DNA of 36,022 bases from Streptomyces sp. SID3343 (GCF_009865215.1 NZ_WWJX01001515.1:1-36022), one strand, 5' to 3'; positions 1-8,248 are shown, counted from the first letter of the stretch. The notes: generated by a model from the sequence alone, not told the origin. Made by a program: numbers and translations.

Positions 1-78
1 GGAGAGGGGCGCGACGGGCGCCTGCTGTACCACGACGCGCCTTACGGGGTGGGCTACTTCGTGGCGCTGTGGTGCTGA
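1..78 (+). CDS. C-terminal end of a class III extradiol dioxygenase-like protein (partial)
   Basis: Only the last 25 codons are in the window, in frame 1, ending with TGA at 76-78. The residues read ...LLYHDAPYGVGYFVALWC. The stretch DAPYGVGYFVA resembles the C-terminus of the class III extradiol dioxygenase subunit B-like proteins that I remember lying next to miaA in Streptomyces. That family assignment is from memory and rests on very few residues. No function can be derived from this fragment. It converges with the minus-strand antitoxin-like gene across a strong hairpin. Confidence 0.45.
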   Translation, partial: GEGRDGRLLYHDAPYGVGYFVALWC

Positions 79-127
79 CCGGCCGTCGCCGGATCCGGCC
101 GCTTCGGCTGCCGCCCCCGATACCCGA

Positions 128-166
128 GCGGGCGGCGGCCACCGGGATTCGGTGACCGCCGCCCGC
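128..166. terminator. Bidirectional hairpin terminator between convergent genes
   Basis: A perfect 11-bp stem, GCGGGCGGCGG (128-138) against CCGCCGCCCGC (156-166), encloses a second small stem ACCG/CGGT (141-144 with 150-153). It lies between the stop of the upstream + gene (78) and the stop of the - gene (172), so it can serve both. An alternative stem (108-116 with 130-138) overlaps it. Confidence 0.7.
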
Positions 167-171
167 ACCCG

Positions 172-675
172 TCAGGCGGTGGGGTCCGCCGGGGGCTGTG
201 TCGGGGGAGCCGCTTGCGGGGCCGCGTCGGGGCCGGGGCCCTTGTCGCCGGCCTTGCCCAGGCCCTCCTTGGCCTTGTCGGACGCGCTGCGGATCTTGTC
301 GGTGTGCTTGCCGCCGGTCTTGGTGTCGGCGATGTCGGCGGCCTTGTCGATGCCCTTGTCCGCCTTGTCGCCGTGCTGGCCCAGCAGGCCCTCGGCCTTG
401 GCCTTGAGGTTGTCGAAGACACCCATGTCCTGCTCCTCCTCGGGATCGCCCTCGGCGGCCGATGCGACGACCGCGTCCCCGGGGGCCCGGGGGGCGGGCG
501 TCGTGGCCGCCGCCGGCACCGGTGCCTGCTCGGCCTCGGTGACCGCGTCGGCCGGCGCCGCGGGCCGGTCCTCGACCAGCGTGGCGGTGTCCGTGCCCGC
601 CGCGTTTCGCGAGCAACAGGAGCCGCTCTCCTCCGACGTGCTCGGACGCCGCTTGAACCAGTCGAAAACACTCAC
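172..675 (-). CDS. Antitoxin-family protein (MT0933-like) with an N-terminal extension
   Basis: The 167-residue frame has two parts. Residues from about 84 onward begin MGVFDNLKAKAEGLLGQHG and continue with DKGIDKAADIADTKTGGKHTDKI, a Lys/Asp-rich helical pattern typical of the small MT0933/Rv0909-like antitoxin family in actinobacteria. The first 83 residues start VSVFDWFKRR, contain a Cys pair and then run into an Ala/Pro/Glu-rich linker. I chose GTG at 675 because AGGAG on the minus strand (685-681) lies 5 bases before it. The inner ATG at 426 also has a strong ribosome site (440-433), so an 84-residue product, the usual family length, may be made instead or as well. No recognisable toxin gene is adjacent, so a toxin-antitoxin role is only inferred from family naming. 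Confidence 0.65.
   Translation of the reverse strand: MSVFDWFKRRPSTSEESGSCCSRNAAGTDTATLVEDRPAAPADAVTEAEQAPVPAAATTPAPRAPGDAVVASAAEGDPEEEQDMGVFDNLKAKAEGLLGQHGDKADKGIDKAADIADTKTGGKHTDKIRSASDKAKEGLGKAGDKGPGPDAAPQAAPPTQPPADPTA
433..440 (-). promoter_or_regulatory. Internal ribosome binding site inside the antitoxin-family frame
   Basis: On the minus strand AGGAGGAG (440-433) stands 6 bases before an in-frame ATG (426-424). It is at least as strong as the site preceding the outer GTG start. It defines the alternative 84-residue antitoxin-sized product. Confidence 0.55.
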
Positions 676-934
676 AATTTCTCCTAGACCGTATGTCTGT
701 GGTCGTCGTCGTGCATTTTGTAGGTGCCGCCGCGCCACGGCCCGCCGTGTGGCCCGATCCCACCCGGCCGCCCGCGGCAGCGCCGGGAACACCCGGCTCG
801 CCGGAGATCAACGAGTCGGGACGACACCGGTCACGACCATCCGGCCGGCCGTACCGCAACGAGGGACGGCGGGCGCGGACCACGGCGGGGCGGCCCGGGG
901 GCGACGGCGGGTCGGAGCGGGGTCGGCGATCCGG
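676..934. other. Divergent intergenic region between antitoxin-like gene and miaA
   Basis: About 260 bases without a convincing gene. The minus-strand leader of the antitoxin-like gene has its ribosome site at 681-685. The rest is GC-rich, with no inverted repeat I could support apart from the miaA promoter at its right edge. Confidence 0.5.
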
Positions 935-940
935 CAGACT
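935..940 (+). promoter_or_regulatory. Candidate leaderless -10 element of miaA
   Basis: CAGACT (935-940) fits the TANNNT-type actinobacterial -10 in its key positions and ends 6 bases before the miaA GTG at 947. The intervening bases (TGGGGG) are not a good Shine-Dalgarno at that distance. Start of transcription is expected at or next to the start codon. Confidence 0.45.
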
Positions 941-946
941 TGGGGG

Positions 947-1855
947 GTGAGTCCCCGTGTCATAGCCGTCGTCGGCCCCACTGCGGCCGGAAAGTCCGAT
1001 CTGGGTGTGGCCTTGGCCCGCGCGCTGGACGGCGAGGTGATCAACACCGATTCCATGCAGCTGTACAAAGGCATGGACATCGGCACCGCCAAGCTGACCG
1101 TCGACGAGCGCGCCGGCGTCCCGCACCACCTGCTCGACGTGTGGGAGGTGACCGATTCCGCGAGTGTCGCCGCGTACCAGCGCGACGCCCGGGCCGTGGT
1201 CGACGACCTGCTCGCGCGCGGGCGCACCCCCGTCCTGGTCGGTGGTTCCGGTCTGTACGTGCGAGCCGTCCTGGACGACCTCGAATTCCCCGGGACCGAC
1301 CCCGCGGCCCGGGCCCGCTTGGAGGCCGAGGCGGAGCGGATCGGGCCGGGCCCGATGCACGCGCGCCTGGCCGAGCTCGACCCGCAGGCCGCCGCCGCGA
1401 TCCTGCCGGGCAACGTGCGCCGGATCGTGCGCGCTCTGGAGGTCATCGAACTCACCGGCCGCCCCTTCACGGCGACCCTTCCCGGCCACACGTCCTACTA
1501 CGACAGCCTCCAGATCGGGGTGGACGTCTCCCGCCCGGTCCTGGACGAGCGGATCGCCACGCGGGTGGAACGGATGTGGGCGGCGGGCCTGGTGGACGAG
1601 GTGCGCGAGCTGGCGAAGGTCGGGCTGCGCGACGGGCGCACCGCGTCGCGCGCGCTCGGCTACGCGCAGGTGCTGCGACTGCTGGCCGGCGAGTGCACCG
1701 AGGACGAGGCCAAGGAGGACACGGTGCGCACGACCCGCCGGTTCGCCCGCAGGCAGGACACGTGGTTCCGCCGCGACCCTCGGATCGAGTGGCTCGACCA
1801 CGCCCGATCGGACCTGGAAGCCGCCGCGCTCGAACGGGTGATCCCTCCCGGGTAG
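947..1855 (+). CDS. miaA: tRNA dimethylallyltransferase MiaA
   Basis: MiaA transfers a dimethylallyl group from DMAPP to N6 of A37 in tRNAs that read UNN codons, the first step of ms2i6A formation. The product is 302 residues, the normal family length. The P-loop GPTAAGKS is at residues 10-17, followed by INTDSMQLYKGMDIGTAK, the DSxQ region that recognises the substrate. GGSGLYVRA and the C-terminal RRFARRQDTWFRRD tRNA-binding segment are also typical. GTG at 947 is chosen because it gives MSPRVIAVVGPTAAGKS with the P-loop at the usual distance. The frame stays open far upstream, but that part has no family similarity. A -10-like CAGACT ends 6 bases upstream, suggesting a leaderless transcript. 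Downstream lies ggt. Confidence 0.95.
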   Translation: MSPRVIAVVGPTAAGKSDLGVALARALDGEVINTDSMQLYKGMDIGTAKLTVDERAGVPHHLLDVWEVTDSASVAAYQRDARAVVDDLLARGRTPVLVGGSGLYVRAVLDDLEFPGTDPAARARLEAEAERIGPGPMHARLAELDPQAAAAILPGNVRRIVRALEVIELTGRPFTATLPGHTSYYDSLQIGVDVSRPVLDERIATRVERMWAAGLVDEVRELAKVGLRDGRTASRALGYAQVLRLLAGECTEDEAKEDTVRTTRRFARRQDTWFRRDPRIEWLDHARSDLEAAALERVIPPG

Positions 1856-1856
1856 G

Positions 1857-1909
1857 GGTGTTGTGGGTGGGGCGAGCGTGGCACGGTGGGAGATCCGTGC
1901 CACAACACC
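1857..1909 (+). terminator. Overlapping inverted repeats between miaA and ggt (terminator or attenuator)
   Basis: Two stems share the bases CCAC. The outer pair is GGTGTTGTGG (1857-1866) with CCACAACACC (1900-1909), a perfect 10 bp. The inner pair is GTGGCACGG (1878-1886) with CCGTGCCAC (1895-1903), a perfect 9 bp. Both full stems cannot form together. The structure begins right after the miaA stop and ends 5 bases before the ggt ribosome site (1915-1922), so it could terminate miaA transcription or regulate ggt. Confidence 0.5.
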
Positions 1910-1927
1910 TGCTCGGGGGAGGCGGTC

Positions 1928-3742
1928 GTGATCCGCACCGTTCGTCGCGCCATGGCGCTGTGCGCGGCCCTTGGTCTCGCACTGACCGTTCCGGGGGTCG
2001 CGTCCGCGCATCCCGCTGATCGACCCGGGGGCCCGGCCAAACAGCCTGTCGCCACCGGCTGGGGCGGGGCGGTCGCCAGCGTCGACGCCGACGCGACCGC
2101 GATCGGGCTCGACGTGCTGCGCCGCGGCGGCAACGCGGTGGACGCCGCGATCGCCACGGCCGCGGCCCTGGGCGTCACCGAGCCCTACTCGTCGGGTCTG
2201 GGCGGAGGCGGCTACTTCGTCTACTACGACGCGCGCAGCCGTACGGTCAAGACCATCGACGGCCGCGAGACCGCGCCCGCCAAGATGCAGCAGAACGCGT
2301 TCCTGGACCCGGCGACCGGGCTGCCCATCCCGTTCGACCAGGGCGTCAACTCCGGCCTGTCGGTGGGCGTTCCCGGGACGCCGCAGACGTGGAACACCGC
2401 GCTGCGCCGCTGGGGCACGATCGGCCTGCGCGACGCGCTGCGGCCCGCCGCCGCGCTCGCCGACCGCGGCTTCGTCGTCGATCGGACGTTCCGCGACCAG
2501 ACCGCGGCGAACCAGAGCAGATTCGACGACATCGCGCCCACCGCGAAGCTGTTCCTGCCGGGCGGGCAGCCGCCGACCGTCGGCAGCGTCTTTCGCAACC
2601 CCGACCTGGCCAGGACCTACGACCGGCTCGGCCGCGAGGGCGTGGACTGGCTCTACCGCGGCGGCCTCGGGCGCGAGGTCGTGCGGACCGCGCAGCAGCC
2701 GCCGATGGCGCCCGGCGCCGACCGCGTCTTCAGGCCCGGCCTGATCGAGACCGGCGACCTCGCGCGCTACGGGGTCATCGAACGCAAGCCCACCCGGGTC
2801 GACTACCGCGGCCTCGACGTCTACTCCATCGCGCCGTCCTCCTCGGGAGGGTCCACCGTCGGTGAGGCACTCGACATCCTGGAGACCACCGACCGGCGCC
2901 GGATGGACGACGTCACGGCCGCGCACTACTACCTGGAGGCATCGCGCCTGGCGTTCGCCGACCGCAACCGCTACGTCGGCGACCCGGCGTTCGTGGACGT
3001 GCCGCTCCAGGGCCTGCTGTCCGACGGTTTCGCGAAGGAGCGGGCGTGCCTGATCGACCCGAACCGGGCCGCCGTGAGTCCCGTACCGCCGGGTGACCCC
3101 ACGGCGCCCTACGACCGGCGCTGCGCGGCGAGCGGCACCCCGGAGGCGAGCGAGCCGACCGAGGGGCTGTCCACGACCCACCTGGTCACCGCCGACCGGT
3201 GGGGCAACACGGTGTCCTACACGCTGACCATCGAGCAGACCGGCGGCAGCGCGATCACCGTGCCGGGCCGCGGCTTCCTGCTCAACAACGAACTCACCGA
3301 CTTCGATTTCGCGCCGCTCACCCCCGGCGTGTTCGACCCGAACCTGCCGGCGCCGGGCAAGCGACCGCGCAGCAGCATCTCGCCGACCATCGTGCTCAAG
3401 GACGGTCGTCCGTTCCTGGCGCTCGGCTCGCCCGGCGGCGCGACCATCGTCACCACGGTGCTCCAGGTGCTCGACGGGCGCCTGGACCGCGGTCTGACGC
3501 TGCCGCAGGCGGTGGCCGCGCCCCGCCTGTCGCAGCGCAACGGCGCCGCGACCGAGGTCGAGCCGGGCGTGCCGGCGGCGCTGCGCGCGGGGCTCCAGGA
3601 CCGCGGGCACGTGCTCAAGGACAACCCGGAGATCGGCGCCGTGGCGGCCCTCGAATTCCTCCGCGGGGGGCGGATCCAGGCGGTCGCCGAACCGACCCGC
3701 AGAGGCGGCGGAGCGGCGGGGGTGGTCCGACCCGGCGGGTAA
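1928..3742 (+). CDS. ggt: Secreted gamma-glutamyltransferase
   Basis: This exported Ntn-hydrolase cleaves glutathione and other gamma-glutamyl compounds, or transfers the glutamyl group. The 604-residue preprotein starts at GTG 1928, preceded by GGGGGAGG (1915-1922) at 5 bases. This gives a signal peptide with RTVRR and a hydrophobic core ending near GVASAHP. The large subunit shows GGNAVDAAIATAAALGV and SSGLGGGGYFVYYD. The precursor should self-cleave before Thr416 in STTHLVTAD, making that Thr the nucleophile of the small subunit. LGSPGGATIVTTVLQ near residue 500 is the conserved oxyanion/substrate segment. It has no functional link to miaA or dapF that I can see. An ATG further upstream (1886) would place a hydrophilic, Cys-containing stretch before the signal peptide and has no ribosome site. 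Confidence 0.93.
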   Translation: MIRTVRRAMALCAALGLALTVPGVASAHPADRPGGPAKQPVATGWGGAVASVDADATAIGLDVLRRGGNAVDAAIATAAALGVTEPYSSGLGGGGYFVYYDARSRTVKTIDGRETAPAKMQQNAFLDPATGLPIPFDQGVNSGLSVGVPGTPQTWNTALRRWGTIGLRDALRPAAALADRGFVVDRTFRDQTAANQSRFDDIAPTAKLFLPGGQPPTVGSVFRNPDLARTYDRLGREGVDWLYRGGLGREVVRTAQQPPMAPGADRVFRPGLIETGDLARYGVIERKPTRVDYRGLDVYSIAPSSSGGSTVGEALDILETTDRRRMDDVTAAHYYLEASRLAFADRNRYVGDPAFVDVPLQGLLSDGFAKERACLIDPNRAAVSPVPPGDPTAPYDRRCAASGTPEASEPTEGLSTTHLVTADRWGNTVSYTLTIEQTGGSAITVPGRGFLLNNELTDFDFAPLTPGVFDPNLPAPGKRPRSSISPTIVLKDGRPFLALGSPGGATIVTTVLQVLDGRLDRGLTLPQAVAAPRLSQRNGAATEVEPGVPAALRAGLQDRGHVLKDNPEIGAVAALEFLRGGRIQAVAEPTRRGGGAAGVVRPGG

Positions 3743-3764
3743 CAGGCCCGGTGGGAGCGCACAC

Positions 3765-3803
3765 CGCGACGGTCCCGACGGAGCACTCGCCGGGGCCGTC
3801 GCG
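3765..3803 (+). terminator. Possible terminator after ggt
   Basis: CGCGACGG (3765-3772) pairs perfectly with CCGTCGCG (3796-3803) across a 23-base loop. It lies 22 bases after the ggt stop and before the dapF promoter. The long loop and absence of a T-run keep confidence low. Confidence 0.35.
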
Positions 3804-3854
3804 CGCGGGCCGGGGGATCGCCGGACGGCTGCTCCGCACTCGTTCGGCGGACCC

Positions 3855-3860
3855 TAGAAT
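3855..3860 (+). promoter_or_regulatory. Leaderless -10 element of dapF
   Basis: TAGAAT (3855-3860) is an excellent -10 and ends exactly 6 bases before the dapF GTG (3867). No Shine-Dalgarno is present, so the mRNA probably begins at or beside the start codon. Confidence 0.6.
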
Positions 3861-3866
3861 TGCCCG

Positions 3867-4739
3867 GTGAGCACTCTGCACTTCTTCAAGGGTCACGGCA
3901 CCGAGAACGACTTCGTCATCGTCGCGGACGTCGACGGTGAACTGGAGCTGACGGCCGACCTGGTCGCGGCCCTGTGTGATCGCCGAGCGGGGATCGGCGG
4001 CGACGGGCTGCTGCGGGTCGTGCGCTCCGCCAAGGATCCGGCCGCCGAGCACCTGGCGGGCGAGGCCGAGTGGTTCATGGACTACCGCAACGGCGACGGG
4101 TCGATCGCCGAGATGTGCGGCAACGGCGTGCGGGTGTTCGCCCGCCACCTCGTCGAGCGTGGGCTCGCCGCGGCCGGTGGGATGCGGATCGCCACACGTG
4201 GTGGGATCAAGGTCGTCACGGTCCCCGTCGAACCCGACGGCGCGATCACCGTCGACATGGGCGTGGCCCGCCTGCCCGGCTCGGCCGGTATCGGTGTCGA
4301 CGTCGCCGGACGGGTGCGGCCCGCCACCAACGTCGACATGGGCAATCCGCACGCGGTCGTGTTCGTGGACGACCTCGCCGATGCGGGCAGCTTGTACACC
4401 GCGCCGACGGTGTCCCCCGAAGGTGCCTATCCCGACGGCGTCAACGTCGAGTTCGTGGTGCGTCGCGCGCCGGGACACGTGGCGATGCGCGTGCACGAGC
4501 GCGGCTCGGGCGAGACCCGGTCGTGCGGTACGGGCGCGTGCGCGGTCATGGTGGCCGTCGCGCGGGCCGACGGCGTCGAGCCGGGCGTGAGCGGCGAGCC
4601 CGCGACCTACACGGTGGACGTGCCCGGTGGCACGCTCACGATCACCGAGCGGGTGGACGGCCACATCGAGATGACCGGGCCCGCCGTGATCGTCGCCGAG
4701 GGCGACGTCGACCTCGATCGCCTTCGCGACCGGCGCTGA
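3867..4739 (+). CDS. dapF: Diaminopimelate epimerase
   Basis: DapF converts LL-diaminopimelate to the meso form for lysine synthesis and peptidoglycan. It acts in the cytosol without a cofactor, using two cysteines as acid and base. The 290-residue product contains both: Cys84 in AEMCGNGVRVFAR and Cys220 in RSCGTGACAVM. The N-terminal FKGHGTENDFVI and GIGGDGLL segments, NGDGS, and the central NVDMGNPHAV are the normal substrate-binding signatures. The GTG start gives the normal N-terminus and follows a TAGAAT -10 by 6 bases with no ribosome site. Length and motifs are entirely standard. Confidence 0.96.
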   Translation: MSTLHFFKGHGTENDFVIVADVDGELELTADLVAALCDRRAGIGGDGLLRVVRSAKDPAAEHLAGEAEWFMDYRNGDGSIAEMCGNGVRVFARHLVERGLAAAGGMRIATRGGIKVVTVPVEPDGAITVDMGVARLPGSAGIGVDVAGRVRPATNVDMGNPHAVVFVDDLADAGSLYTAPTVSPEGAYPDGVNVEFVVRRAPGHVAMRVHERGSGETRSCGTGACAVMVAVARADGVEPGVSGEPATYTVDVPGGTLTITERVDGHIEMTGPAVIVAEGDVDLDRLRDRR

Positions 4740-4813
4740 ATCGTCTTCACGCGTTCGGCGCCTCGTGGTAAGCAGTGCCTGACATCGTCAAGCATTCGTT
4801 CCGGGGGTCGAGG

Positions 4814-5560
4814 ATGGGCAGCAGCATGGACACCGCGCGGGCCACCGCGAGCGCGGTCAAGAAGACCGTCCAGGCGGGCGGCGCGTTCTTCTTCGCGCCC
4901 ACCACGATCGCGCGTGGCGCCGAACTGGGCCTGGACGGCGTGACGTTGTACGTCGCCGGTCGCGGTGGCGTCCTCGGGGACGTCGGCGACGACGCCGTGG
5001 TCGCCGCGTTTCACCACTTCGCCCCCGGCACGCTGATCCCGCTGTGGGCCGCCGGGGCGAAGGTCTCGCCGCCCGCCCGGACCGGCGCGCTGTACGCCGA
5101 ATGCGCCCGGGCATGGGGCCGCGAGCACCTGGCCGACCTGCCCGACGTCGAGCGGCTCGCACACGTGACGACGCGGATCATCCGCGCGAACGACCTCGGC
5201 GCTCTCGCGCCGCTTTACAGCGCGTGGCGCGCGGTACCCCTTTCGGATGACGCTCCCGCGGTGCTCGCGCAGAACCTGCAGACCCTGCGCGAGCACCGCG
5301 GCGGGCTGCACGTACTGGCGCTGGCCGCGCATCGGATCCGGCCCTTGGAGGCCCAGTTGGCCGAGGGCAGTCCCTATGTCGGGTTCTATGGTCACGAAAA
5401 GCCGTTTCCCCAGGTCACGGCCGATTTGACGGCCCGTCGGGAGGCGGCCGAAAAACTCACCGACGAGCTTGTCGCGGCGGCCTACGCGGTGCTTGCCGAG
5501 GACGAGTCGGCGGACTTCGCGGCGCTCGCCCCCACCGTCGGCGCACACCTCGCGTCCTGA
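4814..5560 (+). CDS. SCO6745/SalK-like protein of unknown function
   Basis: The product (248 residues from ATG 4814) resembles the actinobacterial SCO6745 family, sometimes labelled SalK-like helix-turn-helix proteins. Family-like features are FFFAPTTIARGAELGL near the start, AAFHHFAPGTLIPLW around residue 75, and a C-terminal region with HVLALAAHRIRPLEA and FYGHEKPFPQ. I chose ATG 4814 because GGGGG (4803-4807) precedes it by 6 bases and the shorter form matches the usual length. A GTG at 4775 is also in frame but has no ribosome site. No DNA-binding helix-turn-helix is evident to me, so I would not call it a regulator. It lies 74 bases after dapF and is followed by a hairpin. Confidence 0.6.
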   Translation: MGSSMDTARATASAVKKTVQAGGAFFFAPTTIARGAELGLDGVTLYVAGRGGVLGDVGDDAVVAAFHHFAPGTLIPLWAAGAKVSPPARTGALYAECARAWGREHLADLPDVERLAHVTTRIIRANDLGALAPLYSAWRAVPLSDDAPAVLAQNLQTLREHRGGLHVLALAAHRIRPLEAQLAEGSPYVGFYGHEKPFPQVTADLTARREAAEKLTDELVAAAYAVLAEDESADFAALAPTVGAHLAS

Positions 5561-5586
5561 GCGCGTGGGTACCGAGGTCCGGGAGA

Positions 5587-5628
5587 ACCCCGAGATCCGT
5601 CCTGCCGTGGGGTGGACGAACTCGGGGT
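5587..5628 (+). terminator. Hairpin terminator after the SCO6745-like gene
   Basis: ACCCCGAG (5587-5594) pairs perfectly with CTCGGGGT (5621-5628), with a 26-base loop, starting 26 bases after the stop codon. There is no T-run, as is common in this GC range. Confidence 0.5.
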
Positions 5629-5767
5629 CCTCTCCTGCCAGGGAAGGACCCAAGGGACCCGACGCCGGAGCGACGCGGACCACGTGCGGGGCTTCCTAGC
5701 CTGGAGGAGAGCGGGGGAGAGGTCGTGCGTTCGGGCGACGCGCCCCGCCCCGACCCAAGGAGACCGC

Positions 5768-6487
5768 ATGTCTGCCCGCAAACGTCGATTGGCCCTGTTG
5801 GCGCCGCTTGTCGCGCTGCCGCTCGTCCTGACCGCGTGTGAGTTCAACGTCGACAGCGACGGCGTCGACGTCGGCAGCGAGAAGAAGGACTCGTCGTACG
5901 ACGTGTCGCAGACGGTGCGTTCGCTCAAGGTGGACAGCAACGCCGGCAACGTCAAGGTGACCGAATCCGACGTCAAGAACGTCAAGGTCGTCGAGAAGAT
6001 GCGCTACGACAAGAACGAGCCGACCACGACGCACGACGTGGACGGCAACGGTGCGCTGACGCTGGACTACAAGTGCGCGACCAACAAGGCGTGCTTCGTG
6101 GCGTACGAGGTGACCGTGCCGCGCGGGGGCGTCGCGATCGACGTACGCACCGACGCCGGCAACGTGACCCTGCGCGACCTGACCGGGACGCTTGACCTGC
6201 ACACGAGCGCGGGCAAGATCGACGGCGAGAACCTGGGCTCGGCCAAGGTGACCGCGCAGACCACCGCGGGTTCGATCGACATCTCCTTCACGAAGGCCCC
6301 CACCGACGTCGACGCCAAGACCGACGCGGGTCGGGCCACGGTGCGGGTGCCGGGCGGGCAGACGTACGCGGCCGACGTCACCACCACGGTGGGCAACGCC
6401 GATGTCAAGGTGCAGCGCAACGACGCGTCGCCCAACCGGATCAAGGTGCACACCGGTGCCGGCCAGGCGCGCCTGTTGACGTCCTGA
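5768..6487 (+). CDS. DUF4097-type lipoprotein
   Basis: The 239-residue precursor starts at ATG 5768, with AAGGAG (5757-5762) 5 bases upstream. The N-terminus MSARKRRLALLAPLVALP and lipobox LTAC (Cys24) mark it as a lipid-anchored exported protein. The rest is a beta-helix-like run of short repeated strands (SNAGNVKVTE, TDAGNVTLRD, TSAGKIDGEN, TTAGSIDISF, TDAGRATVRV, TTVGNADVKV), with an AG or VG turn every 20-30 residues. This is the hallmark of DUF4097/putative adhesin proteins, for which no defined biochemical function is known to me. TAGCCT at 5697-5702 is a possible -10. It stands alone between a terminator and hflX. Confidence 0.8.
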   Translation: MSARKRRLALLAPLVALPLVLTACEFNVDSDGVDVGSEKKDSSYDVSQTVRSLKVDSNAGNVKVTESDVKNVKVVEKMRYDKNEPTTTHDVDGNGALTLDYKCATNKACFVAYEVTVPRGGVAIDVRTDAGNVTLRDLTGTLDLHTSAGKIDGENLGSAKVTAQTTAGSIDISFTKAPTDVDAKTDAGRATVRVPGGQTYAADVTTTVGNADVKVQRNDASPNRIKVHTGAGQARLLTS

Positions 6488-6618
6488 CCAGGGAAACCGA
6501 GGGGGACACGTCGGTTCGGCCGAAAACCCGGATGCCCGCGTGAGCGCTGTCGTGGGACCATCGTGAGGGCCGTACGCGGGGAATGCGGCGGCCTGCCGAC
6601 TACGTTGAACAGGACGAT

Positions 6619-8133
6619 ATGACTTCTCGCTCTCACCGCGCCGGAAACGACGACACGGACACGACTCAAGGCTTCGACCAGGCTGACGCCATCGACGCCG
6701 ACGACGATGGGGCGTCCTTCGACGGATTCGGATCGGGCGATGACGTCGGGACCGGTCCTGTCGACTGGGACGGCGACCAATTCGACCGGGCGGATCGCTC
6801 CGCGCTCCGCCGCATCGCCGGTCTCTCCACCGAGCTGACCGACGTCACCGAGGTCGAATACCGACAGCTTCGGCTGGAACGGGTCGTGCTCGTCGGGGTC
6901 TGGACCGAAGGCACCGCCGCAGACGCCGAATATTCGCTCAAGGAACTCGCCGCGCTCGCCGAGACGGCGGGCTCGGAAGTGCTGGACGGGCTGATCCAGC
7001 GCCGAGACAAGCCGGACCCGGCCACGTACATCGGCTCCGGTAAAGCCAAGGAATTGCGTGACGTGGTGCTGGCCACCGGCGCCGACACGGTCGTGTGCGA
7101 CGGTGAACTGACGCCGGGCCAGCTCATTCAGCTCGAAGACGTGGTCAAGGTCAAGGTCGTGGACCGCACGGCCCTGATCCTGGACATCTTCGCGCAGCAT
7201 GCCAAGTCCCGTGAGGGCAAGGCCCAGGTCTCGCTCGCGCAGATGCAGTACATGCTTCCGCGCCTGCGTGGCTGGGGTGCGTCGCTGTCGCGCCAGATGG
7301 GTGGCGGCGGCGGTGGCGGGATGGCCACGCGTGGTCCGGGTGAGACGAAGATCGAGACCGATCGTCGGCGCATCCGGGAGAAGATGGCCAAGATGCGCCG
7401 CGAGATCGCGGACATGAAGAAGGGCCGCGACACCAAGCGCCAGGAACGGCGCCGCAACGCGATCCCCTCGGTGGCCATCGCGGGCTACACCAACGCGGGC
7501 AAGTCCTCGATCCTGAACCGGCTGACCGGTGCGGGCGTGCTCGTGGAGAACGCGCTGTTCGCCACCCTCGACCCGACCGTGCGTCGGTCCGAGACGCCGA
7601 GCGGCCGGGTGTACACGCTGGCCGACACCGTCGGCTTCGTGCGCCACCTTCCGCACCAACTCGTGGAGGCGTTCCGCTCGACCCTCGAAGAGGTCTCCGA
7701 CGCGGATCTGATCCTGCACGTGGTGGACGGCTCCGATCCCACTCCAGAGGCGCAACTCGCCGCCGTGCGCGAGGTGTTCTCCGAGGTGGAGGCGCACAAG
7801 GTGCGCGAGATCGTGGTGGTCAACAAGGCCGACGCGGCCGACCCGGAGGTGTTGGCGCGGCTGCTGCGCAAGGAGAAGCACGCGATCGTCGTGTCGGCCC
7901 GTACCGGGCAGGGCATCGACGAGTTGCTCGCGCTGATCGACGACGAACTCCCGCGTCCCGACATCGAGATCGAGGTGGTCGTGCCCTACGACCGCGGCGA
8001 GCTGGTGGCGAAGGTGCACGGAACCGGCGAGCTGCTGGCGACGGAGCACCGCGAGGAGGGCACGTGGTTGCACGCCCGGGTCGGCCGGCAACTCGCCGCC
8101 GAACTGGAGCGGTTCGTGGTGGTCAAGAACTGA
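6619..8133 (+). CDS. hflX: Ribosome-associated GTPase HflX
   Basis: HflX binds the 50S subunit and splits stalled or stressed ribosomes in a GTP-dependent way. The product is 504 residues, with an acidic, low-complexity first 55 residues, then the HflX N-terminal domain (DPATYIGSGKAKEL, RTALILDIFAQHAKSREGKAQVSLAQ). The glycine-rich linker ends in GPGETKIETDRR, followed by a coiled-coil segment. The G domain contains G1 GYTNAGKS (289-296), the DTVGF switch II, and NKAD. I start at ATG 6619 with a weak AGGA 4 bases before it. TACGTT (6601-6606) could be a -10, giving only a very short leader. An upstream ATG at 6583 is possible but has no family support. Confidence 0.95.
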   Translation: MTSRSHRAGNDDTDTTQGFDQADAIDADDDGASFDGFGSGDDVGTGPVDWDGDQFDRADRSALRRIAGLSTELTDVTEVEYRQLRLERVVLVGVWTEGTAADAEYSLKELAALAETAGSEVLDGLIQRRDKPDPATYIGSGKAKELRDVVLATGADTVVCDGELTPGQLIQLEDVVKVKVVDRTALILDIFAQHAKSREGKAQVSLAQMQYMLPRLRGWGASLSRQMGGGGGGGMATRGPGETKIETDRRRIREKMAKMRREIADMKKGRDTKRQERRRNAIPSVAIAGYTNAGKSSILNRLTGAGVLVENALFATLDPTVRRSETPSGRVYTLADTVGFVRHLPHQLVEAFRSTLEEVSDADLILHVVDGSDPTPEAQLAAVREVFSEVEAHKVREIVVVNKADAADPEVLARLLRKEKHAIVVSARTGQGIDELLALIDDELPRPDIEIEVVVPYDRGELVAKVHGTGELLATEHREEGTWLHARVGRQLAAELERFVVVKN

Positions 8134-8204
8134 CGCGGTGAGCCGATGCGGCGCGGCGGGTCGGTCGGACCGATCCGTCGCGTGGTGCGCCGGTGTACGA
8201 AACC

Positions 8205-8248
8205 AGGGCCCGGCCCGCGCACGAGCAATCGTGGGTGAGCCGGGCCCT
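8205..8248. terminator. Bidirectional terminator between hflX and the protease gene
   Basis: AGGGCCCGGC (8205-8214) pairs perfectly with GCCGGGCCCT (8239-8248). A smaller stem CACGA/TCGTG with a GCAA loop lies inside. The two flanking genes converge here. Confidence 0.75.

Noticed and set aside
1886..1927. Earlier ATG for the gamma-glutamyltransferase gene
   Set aside because: It falls inside the hairpin region, has no ribosome site, and would put 14 polar residues before the signal peptide.
6067..8091. A 674-codon open frame antisense to hflX and the lipoprotein gene
   Set aside because: It spans two well-supported genes on the opposite strand, has no recognisable motif, and is the expected shadow of high-GC codon use. 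The same applies to long antisense frames over nrdJ (24956-26842) and over the membrane-protein gene (32087-33808).
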